A DNA stretch of 64,000 bases from Chitinophagaceae bacterium (GCA_014879565.1 JACSRW010000021.1:57616-121615); one strand, 5' to 3'. Positions 1-9,300 are shown, counted from the stretch's first letter. A program made the numbers and translations. Notes: generated from the sequence alone by a model not told the origin.

Positions 1-180
1 TTTACCAACATTCCGGGTGTCCGGAACCTGTTTGGCCAATACGATGATCTTGTACATGTGCCTTTGGTTGTTGAGGAGGCACAAACCTTGCAAAACCAGC
101 CGGGAGAAAAACTGACAAAAATCAGGCGGGTGAATGTTTTAGCCCCGGCGGAGCCGGAGCGGCAGGATTCCGGCAAATGA
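1..180 (+). CDS. C-terminal fragment of an unrecognised protein
   Basis: An open frame runs from the first base of the window to a TGA at 178-180 and encodes the last 59 residues of a longer protein. The visible part begins FTNIPGVRNLFGQYDDL and ends in a polar, Pro/Glu-rich tail. I do not recognise the family and see no motif that assigns a function. A strong hairpin at 194-240 follows the stop, as expected for the end of a transcription unit. The alternative, that this is a chance open frame, is less likely because the composition is protein-like and the terminator is placed correctly. Confidence 0.6.
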   Translation, partial: FTNIPGVRNLFGQYDDLVHVPLVVEEAQTLQNQPGEKLTKIRRVNVLAPAEPERQDSGK

Positions 181-193
181 AAATACCATAAAT

Positions 194-240
194 AAGAAAG
201 AGGCCTCCGGGGGTAAGCCATTACGGAGTGCCTCTTTCTT
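194..240. terminator. Bidirectional hairpin terminator between convergent genes
   Basis: An 11-bp perfect arm (AAGAAAGAGGC at 194-204) pairs with GCCTCTTTCTT at 230-240, and an inner CTCCG/CGGAG extension lies inside it. The T-rich 3' arm and flank suit termination of the rightward gene ending at 180. The same hairpin lies 37 bases beyond the stop of fabI on the other strand, so it probably serves both. Confidence 0.75.
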
Positions 241-276
241 TGAACACTAACTTATACCATTTAAACTGCTGATTTC

Positions 277-1089
277 TCAGGCCATTTTATCCACCACACC
301 CTGTGTCACACCGGTAAAACTGAATCCGCCGTCGTGAAATAAATTTTGCATGGTTACATAGCGGGTCAGGTCGCTGAAAAGTGTTACACAATAGTTGGCA
401 CAATCCTCCGCGGGAGCATTTCCGAGAGGGCTCATATTCTCGGCAAATGAAATAAATCCGTCAAATCCTTTAACCCCGCTGCCCGCAGTGGTGCGGGTGG
501 GTGACTGAGAAACGGTATTAATACGCACCTTGTTTCTTACCCCGTAGTGGTAGCCGAAATTGCGGGAAATACTTTCCAGCAGGGCCTTGGCATCCGCCAT
601 TTCATTATAATCAGGGAATACCCGCTGGGCGGCAATATAGGTAAGGGCCACCACACTGCCCCAGTCGGCAATGGCATCCATATTCCAGGCGGTATGCAGC
701 AGCTTATGCAGGCTGATGGCGGAGATATCAAGGGTTTTATGATTATGGGTGTAACTGATTTCCGTGTAGTGATGTCCTTTGCGCATATTGATACTCATTC
801 CCACGGAGTGCAGGATAAAATCAATCTTACCGCCGAAATGTTTCATAGAGTCCTGCAGCAGATGTTTCAGGTCGTCCAGATGTGTAACATCGGCCCCGAT
901 CACCGGTGCATTGCCGCATAATTCAGAAAGCCTGTTAATCTCTCCCATGCGGAGGGCCACAGGCGCATTCGTCAATACCAGCTGTGCGCCCTGCTCATAA
1001 CATTTCAGGGCTGTTTTCCAGGCAATGGATTTTTCATCCAGCGCCCCGAAAATGATTCCTTTTTTACCTTTCAGTAATTTTGTTGACAT
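277..1089 (-). CDS. fabI: Enoyl-[acyl-carrier-protein] reductase (NADH), FabI type
   Basis: Catalyses the last reductive step of each fatty-acid elongation cycle, reducing trans-2-enoyl-ACP in the cytoplasm. The 270-residue length fits FabI. The N-terminus carries the modified nucleotide-binding motif GALDEKSIAW (residues 15-24). The catalytic pair is the FabI-type Tyr-x6-Lys, Tyr161 and Lys168 in YNEMADAK, with a second conserved Tyr151 before it. The chain is somewhat diverged from E. coli FabI, as is usual in Bacteroidota. It is transcribed divergently from the KAS III gene at 1199, so two fatty-acid-type genes share one 109-base intergenic region. The call is secure; substrate chain length cannot be read from sequence. 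Confidence 0.95.
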   Translation of the reverse strand: MSTKLLKGKKGIIFGALDEKSIAWKTALKCYEQGAQLVLTNAPVALRMGEINRLSELCGNAPVIGADVTHLDDLKHLLQDSMKHFGGKIDFILHSVGMSINMRKGHHYTEISYTHNHKTLDISAISLHKLLHTAWNMDAIADWGSVVALTYIAAQRVFPDYNEMADAKALLESISRNFGYHYGVRNKVRINTVSQSPTRTTAGSGVKGFDGFISFAENMSPLGNAPAEDCANYCVTLFSDLTRYVTMQNLFHDGGFSFTGVTQGVVDKMA

Positions 1090-1108
1090 GCTTGTTGGTT
1101 TTGAGCGG

Positions 1109-1141
1109 TAAAAATACGGACTTCGCCCGATTAGCGGTCAA
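1109..1141 (-). promoter_or_regulatory. Candidate promoter for fabI
   Basis: On the minus strand TATTTTTA (1116-1109) matches the Bacteroidota -7 consensus TAnnTTTG at all but the last base. A TTG lies 22 bases upstream (1141-1139). The leader before the ATG at 1089 would be short. The spacing is at the long end of the usual range, so this is tentative. Confidence 0.35.
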
Positions 1142-1198
1142 TATTCAATAAGTAATGGTATATTAGTCCCCTGACAAAAACTTTAATTCATTCTACCG

Positions 1199-2269
1199 AT
1201 GCGTACACTGATTACCGGAACCGGCTGTTATATTCCGACAGTTGTAAAAACCAACCAGGATTTTGCGATACAGACCTTTTACAACGAAGATGGCAGCCGG
1301 ATTGAGTCGAAGTCTGAAGAAGTAATCCGGAAATTCCAGGAAATCACCGGCATTGAAGAAAGGCGCTATGCCTCCGAAGAACTGAACTCTTCTGATATGG
1401 CCACACTCGCGGCCCGGCTGGCTATTGCCGACAGCGGGGTGGATCCCGAGGAACTGGATCAGATTATTGTGGCCCAGAATTTCGGAAATGTTATCAAACA
1501 CACTATTCAGACCGATGTACTGCCGGCGCTGGCTTCCCGGGTAAAGCATGATCTGGGTATCCGGAATCCTTCCTGTGTGGCCTATGATATCCTTTTTGGC
1601 TGCCCGGGCTGGGTACAGGGTGTGATTCAGGCCGACACCTATTTTAAAGCGGGCATTGCCCGTAAAGCCCTCGTCATCGGGACCGAAACCCTGAGCCGCG
1701 TAATAGATGCCTATGACCGTGACAGCATGATTTTTTCAGACGGCGCGGGGGCCACGGTTCTGGAAGCCCTGCCTGCTAATCAGACCGACAGCGGAATTCT
1801 TTCCTGGAGTGTGCAAAGCCACTGTATGGATGAAGCGTATTACCTGTACCTGGGAAAAAGTTTTTTCCCGGGCAGTGATCCCCGTATCCGGTATATAAAA
1901 ATGAAAGGCCGAAAGGTTTATGAATATGCCATGCAGTATGTGCCGGCTGCCATGAAAGACTGCCTTGACAAAGCCGGCATACCGGTTACCGCGGTGAAAA
2001 AAGTGTTTATTCACCAGGCCAATGAAAAGATGGATGAAGGTATTATCCGCCGCTTATTCAAACTCTGCGGGCAAAAAGATATTCCGGAACATATTATGCC
2101 CATGAACATTCACAAACTCGGCAACAGCTCCGTGGCCACCATTCCCACCCTGTTTGACATGGTTAAAAAGGGAGTTTGGGATATACATGATCTGCAACAG
2201 GGGGATATCGTTTTATTTGCCTCTGTCGGAGCCGGCATGAATATTAACGCGATCTGTTACCGGATGTAA
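1199..2269 (+). CDS. Beta-ketoacyl-ACP synthase III family protein
   Basis: A thiolase-fold condensing enzyme of the FabH/KAS III group, which joins an acyl-CoA starter to malonyl-ACP. The catalytic triad is visible: Cys135 in DILFGCPGW, His272 in HQANEKMD and Asn309 in KLGNSSVATIPTL. The C-terminal glycine-rich segment (ASVGAGMNINA) is typical of the family. At 356 residues it is about 35 longer than E. coli FabH, with extra sequence near residues 22-45. It is divergent from fabI, which fits fatty-acid synthesis. It may be the housekeeping FabH or a second KAS III for a specialised lipid, and sequence alone does not decide. The ATG start is taken because the protein begins directly with the conserved first strand. 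Confidence 0.85.
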   Translation: MRTLITGTGCYIPTVVKTNQDFAIQTFYNEDGSRIESKSEEVIRKFQEITGIEERRYASEELNSSDMATLAARLAIADSGVDPEELDQIIVAQNFGNVIKHTIQTDVLPALASRVKHDLGIRNPSCVAYDILFGCPGWVQGVIQADTYFKAGIARKALVIGTETLSRVIDAYDRDSMIFSDGAGATVLEALPANQTDSGILSWSVQSHCMDEAYYLYLGKSFFPGSDPRIRYIKMKGRKVYEYAMQYVPAAMKDCLDKAGIPVTAVKKVFIHQANEKMDEGIIRRLFKLCGQKDIPEHIMPMNIHKLGNSSVATIPTLFDMVKKGVWDIHDLQQGDIVLFASVGAGMNINAICYRM

Positions 2270-2330
2270 GGGACCTCCCGCACTTGCCCTCTTTCCTTTA
2301 TCTTCGCAGCTGAAAAAAGAGCCTGCGCTT

Positions 2331-4757
2331 ATGACGATTTCCTATAAATGGCTGAGTGAATATCTGCCCGTGACCGTGGACCCTGAACGCCTGAGCCGCA
2401 TCCTGACCTCTATCGGGCTGGAAGTGGAAAGTATGACCCCCTATGAAGAAGTGAAAGGGGGGCTAAAAGGACTGGTCATCGGGGAAGTGCTGCATACAGA
2501 AAAACATCCCAATGCTGATAAACTCACACTGACCCGTGTTTCCCTGGGAAGCGGTGAACCCCTGCAGATTGTTTGCGGCGCCCCCAATGTAGCTGCCGGA
2601 CAGAAAGTGGTTGTTGCCCCGGTGGGTGCCACGATTTACCCGGTCACAGGGGATCCGCTTACTATGAAAGTGGCCAAAATCAGAAGTGTGGAAAGCCAGG
2701 GTATGATCTGTGCGGAAGATGAGATCGGGCTGGGCACTTCGCATGACGGGATTCTTGTTTTACCGGCAGACGCCGTTCCCGGCACCTCCGCAGCGGATTA
2801 TTTCCGGCCTTACTCGGATATTGTTTATGAAATCGGACTCACCCCCAACCGGATGGATGCCATGAGCCATTGGGGGGTGGCCCGGGATGTATGCGCCTAC
2901 CTGAGCCACCATGATAAAAAAGATATCCGGCCCAAACTGCCTGTTATCAACGGACTGAAGCCGGAAAGTCTTTCCTTTCCGATTGAAGTAAAAATTGAAA
3001 ATGAAAATGCCTGTCCCCGTTATTCCGGTGTGAGTATTGACAATGTCCGGATCGGGGAATCCCCCCTCTGGCTCCGGCAGCGGCTGAAAGCCATCGGGGT
3101 ACGTCCGATCAACAATATTGTGGACATCACGAATTTTATCCAGCATGAAACCGGCCAGCCATTGCATGCTTTTGATGCTGATCTGATCACCGGAAGGAAA
3201 GTGGTGGTCAAAAATCTGCCGGAAGGAACCCGCTTTGTTACCCTGGATGAAAAAGAAAGATCCCTCCACGCCGAAGACCTGATGATCTGTGACGAAAAAG
3301 AAGGAATGTGTATTGCCGGTGTATTTGGGGGCTTACACAGCGGGGTGACAGAAAAAACCAAGACCGTTTTCCTGGAAAGTGCTTTTTTTGAAGGGATAGG
3401 TATCCGCAAAACTTCCTTCCGGCATAACCTGCGCACGGATGCCGCCAGCCGGTTTGAAAAAGGAACAGATATTTCTGCAACAGTACAGGTTCTCAAAAGA
3501 GCTGCCACCCTGATAAAGGATATCTGCGGCGGGGAAATCTCCTCAGAAATTGTGGATGTATATCCGAAAAAGAAAGAGAAGACAGAAGTTGTTATCAAAT
3601 GGCACTATATTAAAAAACTGAGCGGGAAAAATTATCATCCGGATTCCGTAAAAGATATTCTGCGAAGCCTGGGTTTTGAGATCATCAAGGAAGGGATTGA
3701 TGAATTGCGGCTGGCAGTACCCTTTCATAAACCGGATATCAGCCTCCCTGCCGATATCGTGGAGGAGATTGTACGTATTGACGGATTGGACAATATTGAA
3801 ATCCCCGATTCGATCACGATTACACCGGCTGTTGATGAAAACTTTACCCTGGAGACCATCCGCGAGAAAACAGCCGGCCTGCTTGCCGGACTTGGGTTTC
3901 ATGAGATGATGACGAATTCAATTACCAATGCCGCTTATTTTTCTGATGCGGAAAAGGCCACTATGGTCACCATGAAGAACAGCCTGAGCGCAGAACTGAA
4001 TATCCTGCGCAGTTCCCTCCTGGAAACTGCCCTGGAGGTTGCTGCCCATAATCTGAATCACAAGAACAATCACCTGCGGCTATTTGAATTCGGTAAGGCT
4101 TATAGCAACAGCGGACCCGGCAAATACCAGGAAACCGAACAGCTCTGCCTGCTGCTGAGCGGGAACAGCCGGGATGACAGCTGGAAACAAAAAGCCACTG
4201 CAACTGATTTTTACGAACTGAAAGGGGCTGTGGAAACCGTTTTGCGTTCAATCGGTATCCGCGCAGAAAAACAGGAAGAGGAAACGGCGGAAAAACTGGA
4301 GACAAGGCTGGTCTGGAAAATCAATAACCAGGCAGTAGCTGAAGCCGGGATCGTGAAAAAAAATCGGCTGGAAAAATTCGGTATCAAACAACCTGTTTTT
4401 TTTGCCGGCCTTAACTGGGAATTACTGAGCAGGCTTTCCGCCACACAACGGGTTCAGATTCGTGAAATTCCGCGTTACCCGGCTGTACAGCGTGACCTGG
4501 CACTTGTAGTTGATAAAAAGTTGTCATGGGCGTCTATTGAATCGGCTGTGCAAAACATACGGCTCAATAATCTCCGGGAGATTAAACTCTTTGATATATT
4601 CGAGAGTGAAAAATTAGGAACCGGTAAAAAATCTGTCGCCGTTAATTTCACTTTCCAGGATCCGGAAAAAACACTGACAGACAAAGAGATTGATAACTGG
4701 ATGCATAAAATCATGCAAACCCTGGAAAAAGAGACAGGGGCTGAGATCAGGAAATGA
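2331..4757 (+). CDS. pheT: Phenylalanine-tRNA ligase beta subunit
   Basis: The beta chain of the alpha2beta2 phenylalanyl-tRNA synthetase, which charges tRNA-Phe in the cytoplasm. The 808-residue length is standard for bacterial PheT. Domains in order are an N-terminal EMAP/OB-type tRNA-binding domain (about residues 40-150, with HPNADKLTLTRV), the B3/B4 editing region, the B5 domain, the catalytic-like core and a C-terminal FDX-ACB anticodon-binding domain (IPRYPAVQRDLALVVD and onward). The alpha subunit gene is not in the window, so pheS and pheT are unlinked, as in many Bacteroidota. Its stop overlaps the next start as ATGA at 4754-4757, which implies translational coupling. Confidence 0.97.
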   Translation: MTISYKWLSEYLPVTVDPERLSRILTSIGLEVESMTPYEEVKGGLKGLVIGEVLHTEKHPNADKLTLTRVSLGSGEPLQIVCGAPNVAAGQKVVVAPVGATIYPVTGDPLTMKVAKIRSVESQGMICAEDEIGLGTSHDGILVLPADAVPGTSAADYFRPYSDIVYEIGLTPNRMDAMSHWGVARDVCAYLSHHDKKDIRPKLPVINGLKPESLSFPIEVKIENENACPRYSGVSIDNVRIGESPLWLRQRLKAIGVRPINNIVDITNFIQHETGQPLHAFDADLITGRKVVVKNLPEGTRFVTLDEKERSLHAEDLMICDEKEGMCIAGVFGGLHSGVTEKTKTVFLESAFFEGIGIRKTSFRHNLRTDAASRFEKGTDISATVQVLKRAATLIKDICGGEISSEIVDVYPKKKEKTEVVIKWHYIKKLSGKNYHPDSVKDILRSLGFEIIKEGIDELRLAVPFHKPDISLPADIVEEIVRIDGLDNIEIPDSITITPAVDENFTLETIREKTAGLLAGLGFHEMMTNSITNAAYFSDAEKATMVTMKNSLSAELNILRSSLLETALEVAAHNLNHKNNHLRLFEFGKAYSNSGPGKYQETEQLCLLLSGNSRDDSWKQKATATDFYELKGAVETVLRSIGIRAEKQEEETAEKLETRLVWKINNQAVAEAGIVKKNRLEKFGIKQPVFFAGLNWELLSRLSATQRVQIREIPRYPAVQRDLALVVDKKLSWASIESAVQNIRLNNLREIKLFDIFESEKLGTGKKSVAVNFTFQDPEKTLTDKEIDNWMHKIMQTLEKETGAEIRK

Positions 4758-5041
4758 CCCGCAACGAAGAACAACTCAACAGAATACAGGAAAAACTTCA
4801 GCAGTTACTGAAGCAGTACAGTTATGTACGAAAAGAAAATGACAGGCTGAAAGAAGAACTGAGCGAGACAAAAGAAAAGCTTTCCCGGAACGAAAAAATG
4901 ACAGAAGAACTGAGCCAGCAGGTGGCTGTGCTGAAAATGAATGCAGGAGGGCTGGCCGAGCAGGACAAAAAAGAACTGGAAAAAAAGATCAATCATTACC
5001 TCCGGGAAATTGACCGCTGTATCGCCCTGCTGGGGGAATGA
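4754..5041 (+). CDS. Small coiled-coil protein coupled to pheT
   Basis: A 95-residue, highly charged protein predicted to be almost entirely helical. It has Leu/Ile heptad spacing from about residue 5 to 60 (for example RIQEKLQQLLKQYSYVRKE) and a short C-terminal helix ending YLREIDRCIALLGE. No signal peptide or membrane segment is present. It starts inside the stop codon of pheT (ATGA overlap) and lies just before zapA, so it is probably expressed with pheT and could be a structural or division-associated coiled coil. The latter is inference from position only. I do not recognise a named family. Confidence 0.8.
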   Translation: MTRNEEQLNRIQEKLQQLLKQYSYVRKENDRLKEELSETKEKLSRNEKMTEELSQQVAVLKMNAGGLAEQDKKELEKKINHYLREIDRCIALLGE

Positions 5042-5332
5042 TCAGATCCGCTTTACCAGGTTCATTTTCATTTCATCTCCCCCGTGTGAAAGTTCAAGGG
5101 TATACCGGCCATAGGGCAGATCATTCAGCCCCGCCCAGGTTAGTTCCTGAACATCTGAAGGGATTTTCCGTTCGATGGTACGGCAAACACAGCCGTTATC
5201 ATCTTTCAATACACCGCGAAGGGGGTGATAGCCCTTGAGTGCGGTAAATTTCAATTGTACTGCATCAATAAAAATTGATGACCTGAGTTTGGCAAACATG
5301 AGGGAAAGTTTTGGTTCGTTATCATTTCCCAC
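5042..5332 (-). CDS. Conserved hypothetical protein, 96 aa
   Basis: A small protein without a signal peptide. The second half reads as beta-strands ending in DLPYGRYTLELSHGGDEMKM and a short basic tail. This resembles the last strands of a T9SS sorting domain, but without an export signal that reading is weak. It is convergent with the coiled-coil gene, with no base between the two stop codons (5039-5041 and 5042-5044). Codon use and the clean ATG suggest a real gene. I cannot assign a function. Confidence 0.65.
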   Translation of the reverse strand: MGNDNEPKLSLMFAKLRSSIFIDAVQLKFTALKGYHPLRGVLKDDNGCVCRTIERKIPSDVQELTWAGLNDLPYGRYTLELSHGGDEMKMNLVKRI

Positions 5333-5422
5333 AGTAAATCTTAACCTCTTAGTTTTCAGGCGGGTATCAGTGGCATTGAAGCGGGACCGAATCTAATAAA
5401 AGAAATTTGAAATTGCAAGACC

Positions 5423-5710
5423 ATGGAGCATTTAATTCCCATCTCCGCCCTGATCGGCGACCGGACCTACCGGATAAAAATTGAACCGAAAGACGAGGAA
5501 ATGGTCCGCCGGACGCTTAAAACCGTCAATGAAAAGATCCTGGAATTCAAAACCCAGTTTGCCGGCAAAGACATGCAGGACTATATTGCGATGGTGATGA
5601 TCTGGTTCGCGACTGAAATTGAATCCGGTCAGGCCGAACTCTTGCGTCTGGAATCCTTTTCCGGTCAGCTCAATCAGATTGAACAGTTGATAGACGGTCA
5701 GCTGGGATAA
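5423..5710 (+). CDS. zapA: Cell division protein ZapA
   Basis: ZapA binds FtsZ at mid-cell and bundles protofilaments. The 95-residue protein has the family layout: an N-terminal beta region with the ALIGDRTYRIKI segment, then a long C-terminal helix for dimer and tetramer formation (from about residue 40, including MQDYIAMVMIWFATEIESG). The ATG at 5423 is the natural start. Downstream lie a TlpA-like gene on the other strand and then rny. Confidence 0.9.
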   Translation: MEHLIPISALIGDRTYRIKIEPKDEEMVRRTLKTVNEKILEFKTQFAGKDMQDYIAMVMIWFATEIESGQAELLRLESFSGQLNQIEQLIDGQLG

Positions 5711-5828
5711 TACCGGCCAGTCAGCTGTGTTAAACGAACAGACCGGGTTAAATTGATTTTCCCTGGGTTTGGCGTTTATCAGAACTTATTATCCTATACC
5801 CCAATTCAATCCCCTATTAACCTACTAA

Positions 5829-5872
5829 CTCCTGACTCCCGACTCCAGTCTCGCGTCTCCAGTCTCCCGTCT
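5829..5872. repeat. Short imperfect repeats of GACTCC/GTCTCC words
   Basis: The 44 bases before the tlpA-like stop codon consist of near-repeated words (GACTCC, AGTCTC, GTCTCC). They end directly against the TAG stop at 5871-5873. Similar low-complexity word repeats occur at 24095-24196 and 62664-62706. The rest of the gap 5711-5828 shows nothing I can assign. Confidence 0.7.
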
Positions 5873-7013
5873 ACTTAATCAACTCTCCCAGTTTCTTCCC
5901 CAGTTCCTCACCCCGGATATTTTTCGCGATAATTTTCCCTTCCGGATTCAGCAGCAGGTTCTGCGGGATCGCCCGGATACCGTATTGTTTGGCCACCTCA
6001 TTATCCCAGAATTTCAGATCACTCACATGGGTCCAGTCCAGTTTGTCGTCGTGTATTGCTTTCATCCATTTTTCCTTCTGACCGGGTCTGTCCAGTGATA
6101 CGCCCAGTACGGTGAAATTGCGGTCCTTATACTGTTGAAAGTTTTTCACCACATTGGGGTTTTCCGCGCGGCAGGGACCACACCAGCTTGCCCAGAAATC
6201 AATGAGTACATATTTCCCCCGCAGCGAAGAAAGTGATACCGGACGGTCCAGGGTGTCATTCTGGGTGAAATCAGGAGCCGTTTTACCAATCCCGGTTTTT
6301 TTAGCCGCTTCCAGGTTTTCCCGGAAAGCCGTAGCGGAAGGATAATTCCGGTTGGCTTCGGAGAGCTGCAGAAAAAGGGGTTCCACCAGGTCTGCGTTGA
6401 TATCCCATCCCGCATATTGTTTAAGCGCATATAGAGCCAGGGGAGAGCCGGGATTGTTGCGGACAAATTCTCCGTAGACCTTGTCATTTTTTTCCTTTTC
6501 AATAGCTTCCAGTTCAGCCTCCACCCGGTTTTGTCCGGCCTGATCTTTCGCTTTGGAAAATTCACGGTACTGATCAATCAATGGCTTCATCCGGTCATCA
6601 TAGGCTTTTCCGGATTCGGTCAGTTGTGAATATACCTGATGTGCGTCTGACCCCTTCACTTTACTGTGGCTGAAAGAATCCAGGGTTGTGACCCGGATAT
6701 TCCCCGGCTCAAGAAAAAGGGTGAACCGGTCCCTTGCCTGCATGGCCGGACGGCTTCCGTTTTCGGCTGGTTTGTATTTCACCCGCATAAATGCCTGAGA
6801 GGGCTCAGCGATCCGGCCGGAAAAATTATACTTTCCTGCTTTTACCTGCACACTGTCAGTTTTCCACTCTCCGTCAGTTGAATACTGAAGGAATACCCAT
6901 TCCGGAGCAGGTTTCAGTCCGGTCAGTTTACCCTTTATCCGGAAACTTTTCCCGGTTTCCTGGGCGGCAGACATAAATGGAAGACAAAGTAAAAGCAGGA
7001 GAAATTTGCGCAT
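5871..7013 (-). CDS. TlpA-like thioredoxin-family disulfide reductase with DUF4369 domain
   Basis: An exported thiol-disulfide oxidoreductase expected in the periplasm, either soluble or membrane-tethered. The first 18 residues form a signal peptide ending MSAAQ. Residues about 23-115 resemble the DUF4369 beta domain that commonly precedes such thioredoxins in Bacteroidota, followed by a helical linker. Residues about 245-380 are a redoxin/thioredoxin fold with the redox pair Cys278-Cys281 in WASWCGPC and a cis-proline loop (GIRAIPQNLLLN). The 380-residue length is typical of this architecture. Its substrate is unknown; it could support envelope protein folding or cytochrome maturation. Confidence 0.9.
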   Translation of the reverse strand: MRKFLLLLLCLPFMSAAQETGKSFRIKGKLTGLKPAPEWVFLQYSTDGEWKTDSVQVKAGKYNFSGRIAEPSQAFMRVKYKPAENGSRPAMQARDRFTLFLEPGNIRVTTLDSFSHSKVKGSDAHQVYSQLTESGKAYDDRMKPLIDQYREFSKAKDQAGQNRVEAELEAIEKEKNDKVYGEFVRNNPGSPLALYALKQYAGWDINADLVEPLFLQLSEANRNYPSATAFRENLEAAKKTGIGKTAPDFTQNDTLDRPVSLSSLRGKYVLIDFWASWCGPCRAENPNVVKNFQQYKDRNFTVLGVSLDRPGQKEKWMKAIHDDKLDWTHVSDLKFWDNEVAKQYGIRAIPQNLLLNPEGKIIAKNIRGEELGKKLGELIK

Positions 7014-7207
7014 AGCATGATTTTAGGATGGAAAATTAAGGTTTTCGGAAATCCCGGAGCAACCGTTCATGAAATTGTTTTCTGTTACAAATAACGGATT
7101 TTCTGCATTTAGCAGGGTTTTGTATCTTCGCTGATTCCCTGCCCATTTGCCATGGCAATCGGGAAAGTGTATAAAAAGTATTGTGCCACAACTAAACAAA
7201 AAAATGA

Positions 7208-8773
7208 ATGGATCCGAATATATTATCCGCCGTTATTGGCGCAGTTGCCCTTGTACTGGGCATACTGCTGGGTAAATTCATCTTCGCCAGAAATACCCGA
7301 AAGCAAATTGAAGAGGCTGAAATCCAGGCTCAAACCATCCTGAAAGAAGCAGAACTCCGGGCTGAGACCATCCGGAAGGAAAAAGAGCTGGAGGCTAAAG
7401 AGAAAGCGGTGCAGCTGAAAGCCGCACACGACAAGGAAGTTTTTGAAAAGAATAAGAAAATCAATGATGCCGAGAACCGTATCCGGCAGAAAGAGCAGTC
7501 CATCAACCAGAAAGAAGGAAATCTTGACCGCCAGATAAAGGAAAATGAGGCAATCAAGGAAAACCTGAACCGGCAGATTGAACTGATTAATATCAAGAGA
7601 ACTGAACTGGAAAAGCACCAGGAAGAACATATCCGCCGGCTGGAAAAAATTGCCGGTTTGTCGGCCGATGAGGCCCGGACACAATTGGTGGAGAGCCTGA
7701 AACACGAGGCACAGACACAGGCCCTTGTATTACAGCAGGAAATCGTTGAAGACGCCAAACAAAAAGCCAATAAAGAGGCCCGGAAAATTATTATTCAGAC
7801 CATTCAGCGTACGGCAGCAGAACAGGCCATTGAAAACTCTATTACAGTATTCAACCTGGAAAGTGATGAAATCAAAGGACAGATTATCGGACGCGAAGGC
7901 CGGAATATCCGGGCGATAGAAGCAGCCACCGGTGTGGATCTGATCGTGGATGATACCCCCGAAGCCATCCTGCTTTCCAGCTTTGATCCCCTGCGCAGGG
8001 AAATTGCCCGCCTTAGTCTCCAGCGCCTGGTAGCTGATGGCCGGATACATCCTGCCCGTATTGAAGAAGTGGTGGAAAAAACCCGCAAGCAGATTGAAGA
8101 GCAGGTAATGGAAATCGGTGAAAGAACGGTTATTGAACTGGGTATACATGGGCTGCATAAAGAACTGGTACGAATGGTGGGACGGATGCGTTTCCGCTCT
8201 TCCTATGGCCAGAACCTGCTGATGCACAGCCGTGAGACCGCAAATCTCTGCGCCACCATGGCCGCCGAACTGGGTCTCAATCCCAAACTGGCCAAAAGAG
8301 CCGGTCTGCTCCATGATATCGGAAAGGTACCTGATGAGGAAAGCGAACTCAGCCATGCCCTGCTGGGCGCCAAACTGGCGGAGAAATATGGTGAAAACCC
8401 CGCTGTTGTCAACGCCATTGCCGCTCACCACGACGAGGCCGAAATGCAATATGTGATCGCCCCGATCGTACAGGCCTGTGATGCCATCAGTGGTGCCCGG
8501 CCCGGAGCGAGAAGAGAAATCATGCAGCAATACCTGCAGCGGATCAAAGACCTGGAAAACCTGGCCATGGCGTATAACGGGGTGGAAAAAGCCTATGCCA
8601 TCCAGGCCGGCCGTGAGTTACGGGTTATTGTGGAAGCCGATAAGGTGAGCGACCAGGATTCAGACCGGCTTTCCTTCGAAATCGCACAGAAAATACAGAC
8701 GGAAATGACCTTTCCGGGCCAGATAAAAGTGACTGTAATCCGGGAAAAAAGGGCAGTGAACGTAGCGAGATAA
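7208..8773 (+). CDS. rny: Ribonuclease Y
   Basis: A membrane-anchored endoribonuclease that starts mRNA decay. The 521-residue protein has an N-terminal transmembrane helix (residues about 6-25), a long Glu/Lys-rich coiled coil (about 30-190), a KH RNA-binding domain with [13 protein letters not shown] (about 220-235), and an HD phosphohydrolase domain with [12 protein letters not shown] and AAHHDEAE supplying metal ligands. The start MDPNILSAV at 7208 is chosen over an out-of-frame ATG at 7204 because it gives the membrane anchor directly. TATCTTCG at 7122-7129 could be its -7 element. Confidence 0.97.
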   Translation: MDPNILSAVIGAVALVLGILLGKFIFARNTRKQIEEAEIQAQTILKEAELRAETIRKEKELEAKEKAVQLKAAHDKEVFEKNKKINDAENRIRQKEQSINQKEGNLDRQIKENEAIKENLNRQIELINIKRTELEKHQEEHIRRLEKIAGLSADEARTQLVESLKHEAQTQALVLQQEIVEDAKQKANKEARKIIIQTIQRTAAEQAIENSITVFNLESDEIKGQIIGREGRNIRAIEAATGVDLIVDDTPEAILLSSFDPLRREIARLSLQRLVADGRIHPARIEEVVEKTRKQIEEQVMEIGERTVIELGIHGLHKELVRMVGRMRFRSSYGQNLLMHSRETANLCATMAAELGLNPKLAKRAGLLHDIGKVPDEESELSHALLGAKLAEKYGENPAVVNAIAAHHDEAEMQYVIAPIVQACDAISGARPGARREIMQQYLQRIKDLENLAMAYNGVEKAYAIQAGRELRVIVEADKVSDQDSDRLSFEIAQKIQTEMTFPGQIKVTVIREKRAVNVAR

Positions 8774-8799
8774 ATACATGAAAGTTAATCTGTTAACTT

Positions 8800-8832
8800 G
8801 TTTTCAGGTTAACAGGTTAACCTTCTGAAAAC
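8800..8832. terminator. Inverted repeat after rny with GTTAAC words
   Basis: GTTTTCAG (8800-8807) pairs with CTGAAAAC (8825-8832), and an inner GTTAAC pairs with itself, leaving a small bulge. There is no T-run after it, so termination is uncertain. The surrounding 8785-8820 is built of repeated GTTAAC words like other intergenic word repeats in this window. Confidence 0.45.
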
Positions 8833-8861
8833 TCAACTTATCAACTCCCCCCCAAAGTAAT

Positions 8862-8892
8862 TTGGTTTTTCCCCTGTACAACATTACCTTTG
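8862..8892 (+). promoter_or_regulatory. Promoter of rplS (Bacteroidota type)
   Basis: A TTTG element (8861-8864) is followed after 20 bases by TACCTTTG (8885-8892), a perfect match to the TAnnTTTG -7 consensus. It lies 21 bases before the ATG at 8914. It also overlaps a TTG at 8890 that could be mistaken for the gene's start. Confidence 0.75.
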
Positions 8893-8913
8893 CCCTCCCT
8901 AAAAATCAGGAAT

Positions 8914-9282
8914 ATGAACGCGATCGCATACGTACACGAGCAGCTCCACGGTAAAAAGGAATTCCCCGCTTTCAAGCCGGGTGACAATATCACCGTGAAT
9001 TACAAGATCATAGAAGGAAACAAAGAAAGGATCCAGTCTTTTAAAGGGGATGTGATCAAAAAGCAGGGCACCGGCCATACTGCCAGTTTCACTGTACGTA
9101 AGATTTCTGACGGAGTGGGTGTGGAAAGGGTTTTCCCCTTCTACTCTCCCAATATTGAATCCATTGAACTCAATAAGACCGGACATGTACGCCGCGCCAA
9201 GTTGTTCTATCAGCGTGGCCGCAGTGGTAAAAGCGCCCGTATCCGTGAAAAACGGATGGCTGTTGCCGAGTCCGCCAAATAA
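8914..9282 (+). CDS. rplS: 50S ribosomal protein L19
   Basis: A component of the large ribosomal subunit near the 30S interface. The 122-residue protein starts MNAIAYVHEQL, the usual L19 N-terminus, and contains the family core FKPGDNITVNYKI, the GDVIKKQGTG turn and ERVFPFYSPNIESIE. A frame extension back to a TTG at 8890 is possible, but I reject it because the promoter -7 box covers that codon and L19 proteins begin at the MNAI-type residue. The C-terminal basic tail (RGRSGKSARIREKRM) contacts rRNA. A strong terminator follows. Confidence 0.96.
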   Translation: MNAIAYVHEQLHGKKEFPAFKPGDNITVNYKIIEGNKERIQSFKGDVIKKQGTGHTASFTVRKISDGVGVERVFPFYSPNIESIELNKTGHVRRAKLFYQRGRSGKSARIREKRMAVAESAK

Positions 9283-9300
9283 TACGAACTGTATACCGGA

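Noticed and set aside
5042..5332. T9SS sorting domain in the 96-aa protein
   Set aside because: The C-terminal strands look similar, but no signal peptide precedes them and the chain is too short.
5711..5870. 6S RNA downstream of zapA, as found in gammaproteobacteria
   Set aside because: No long hairpin with a central bubble is recognisable, and the stretch ends in word repeats.
8890..8913. TTG start for rplS
   Set aside because: The codon overlaps the -7 promoter box, and L19 proteins begin at the residue encoded at 8914.
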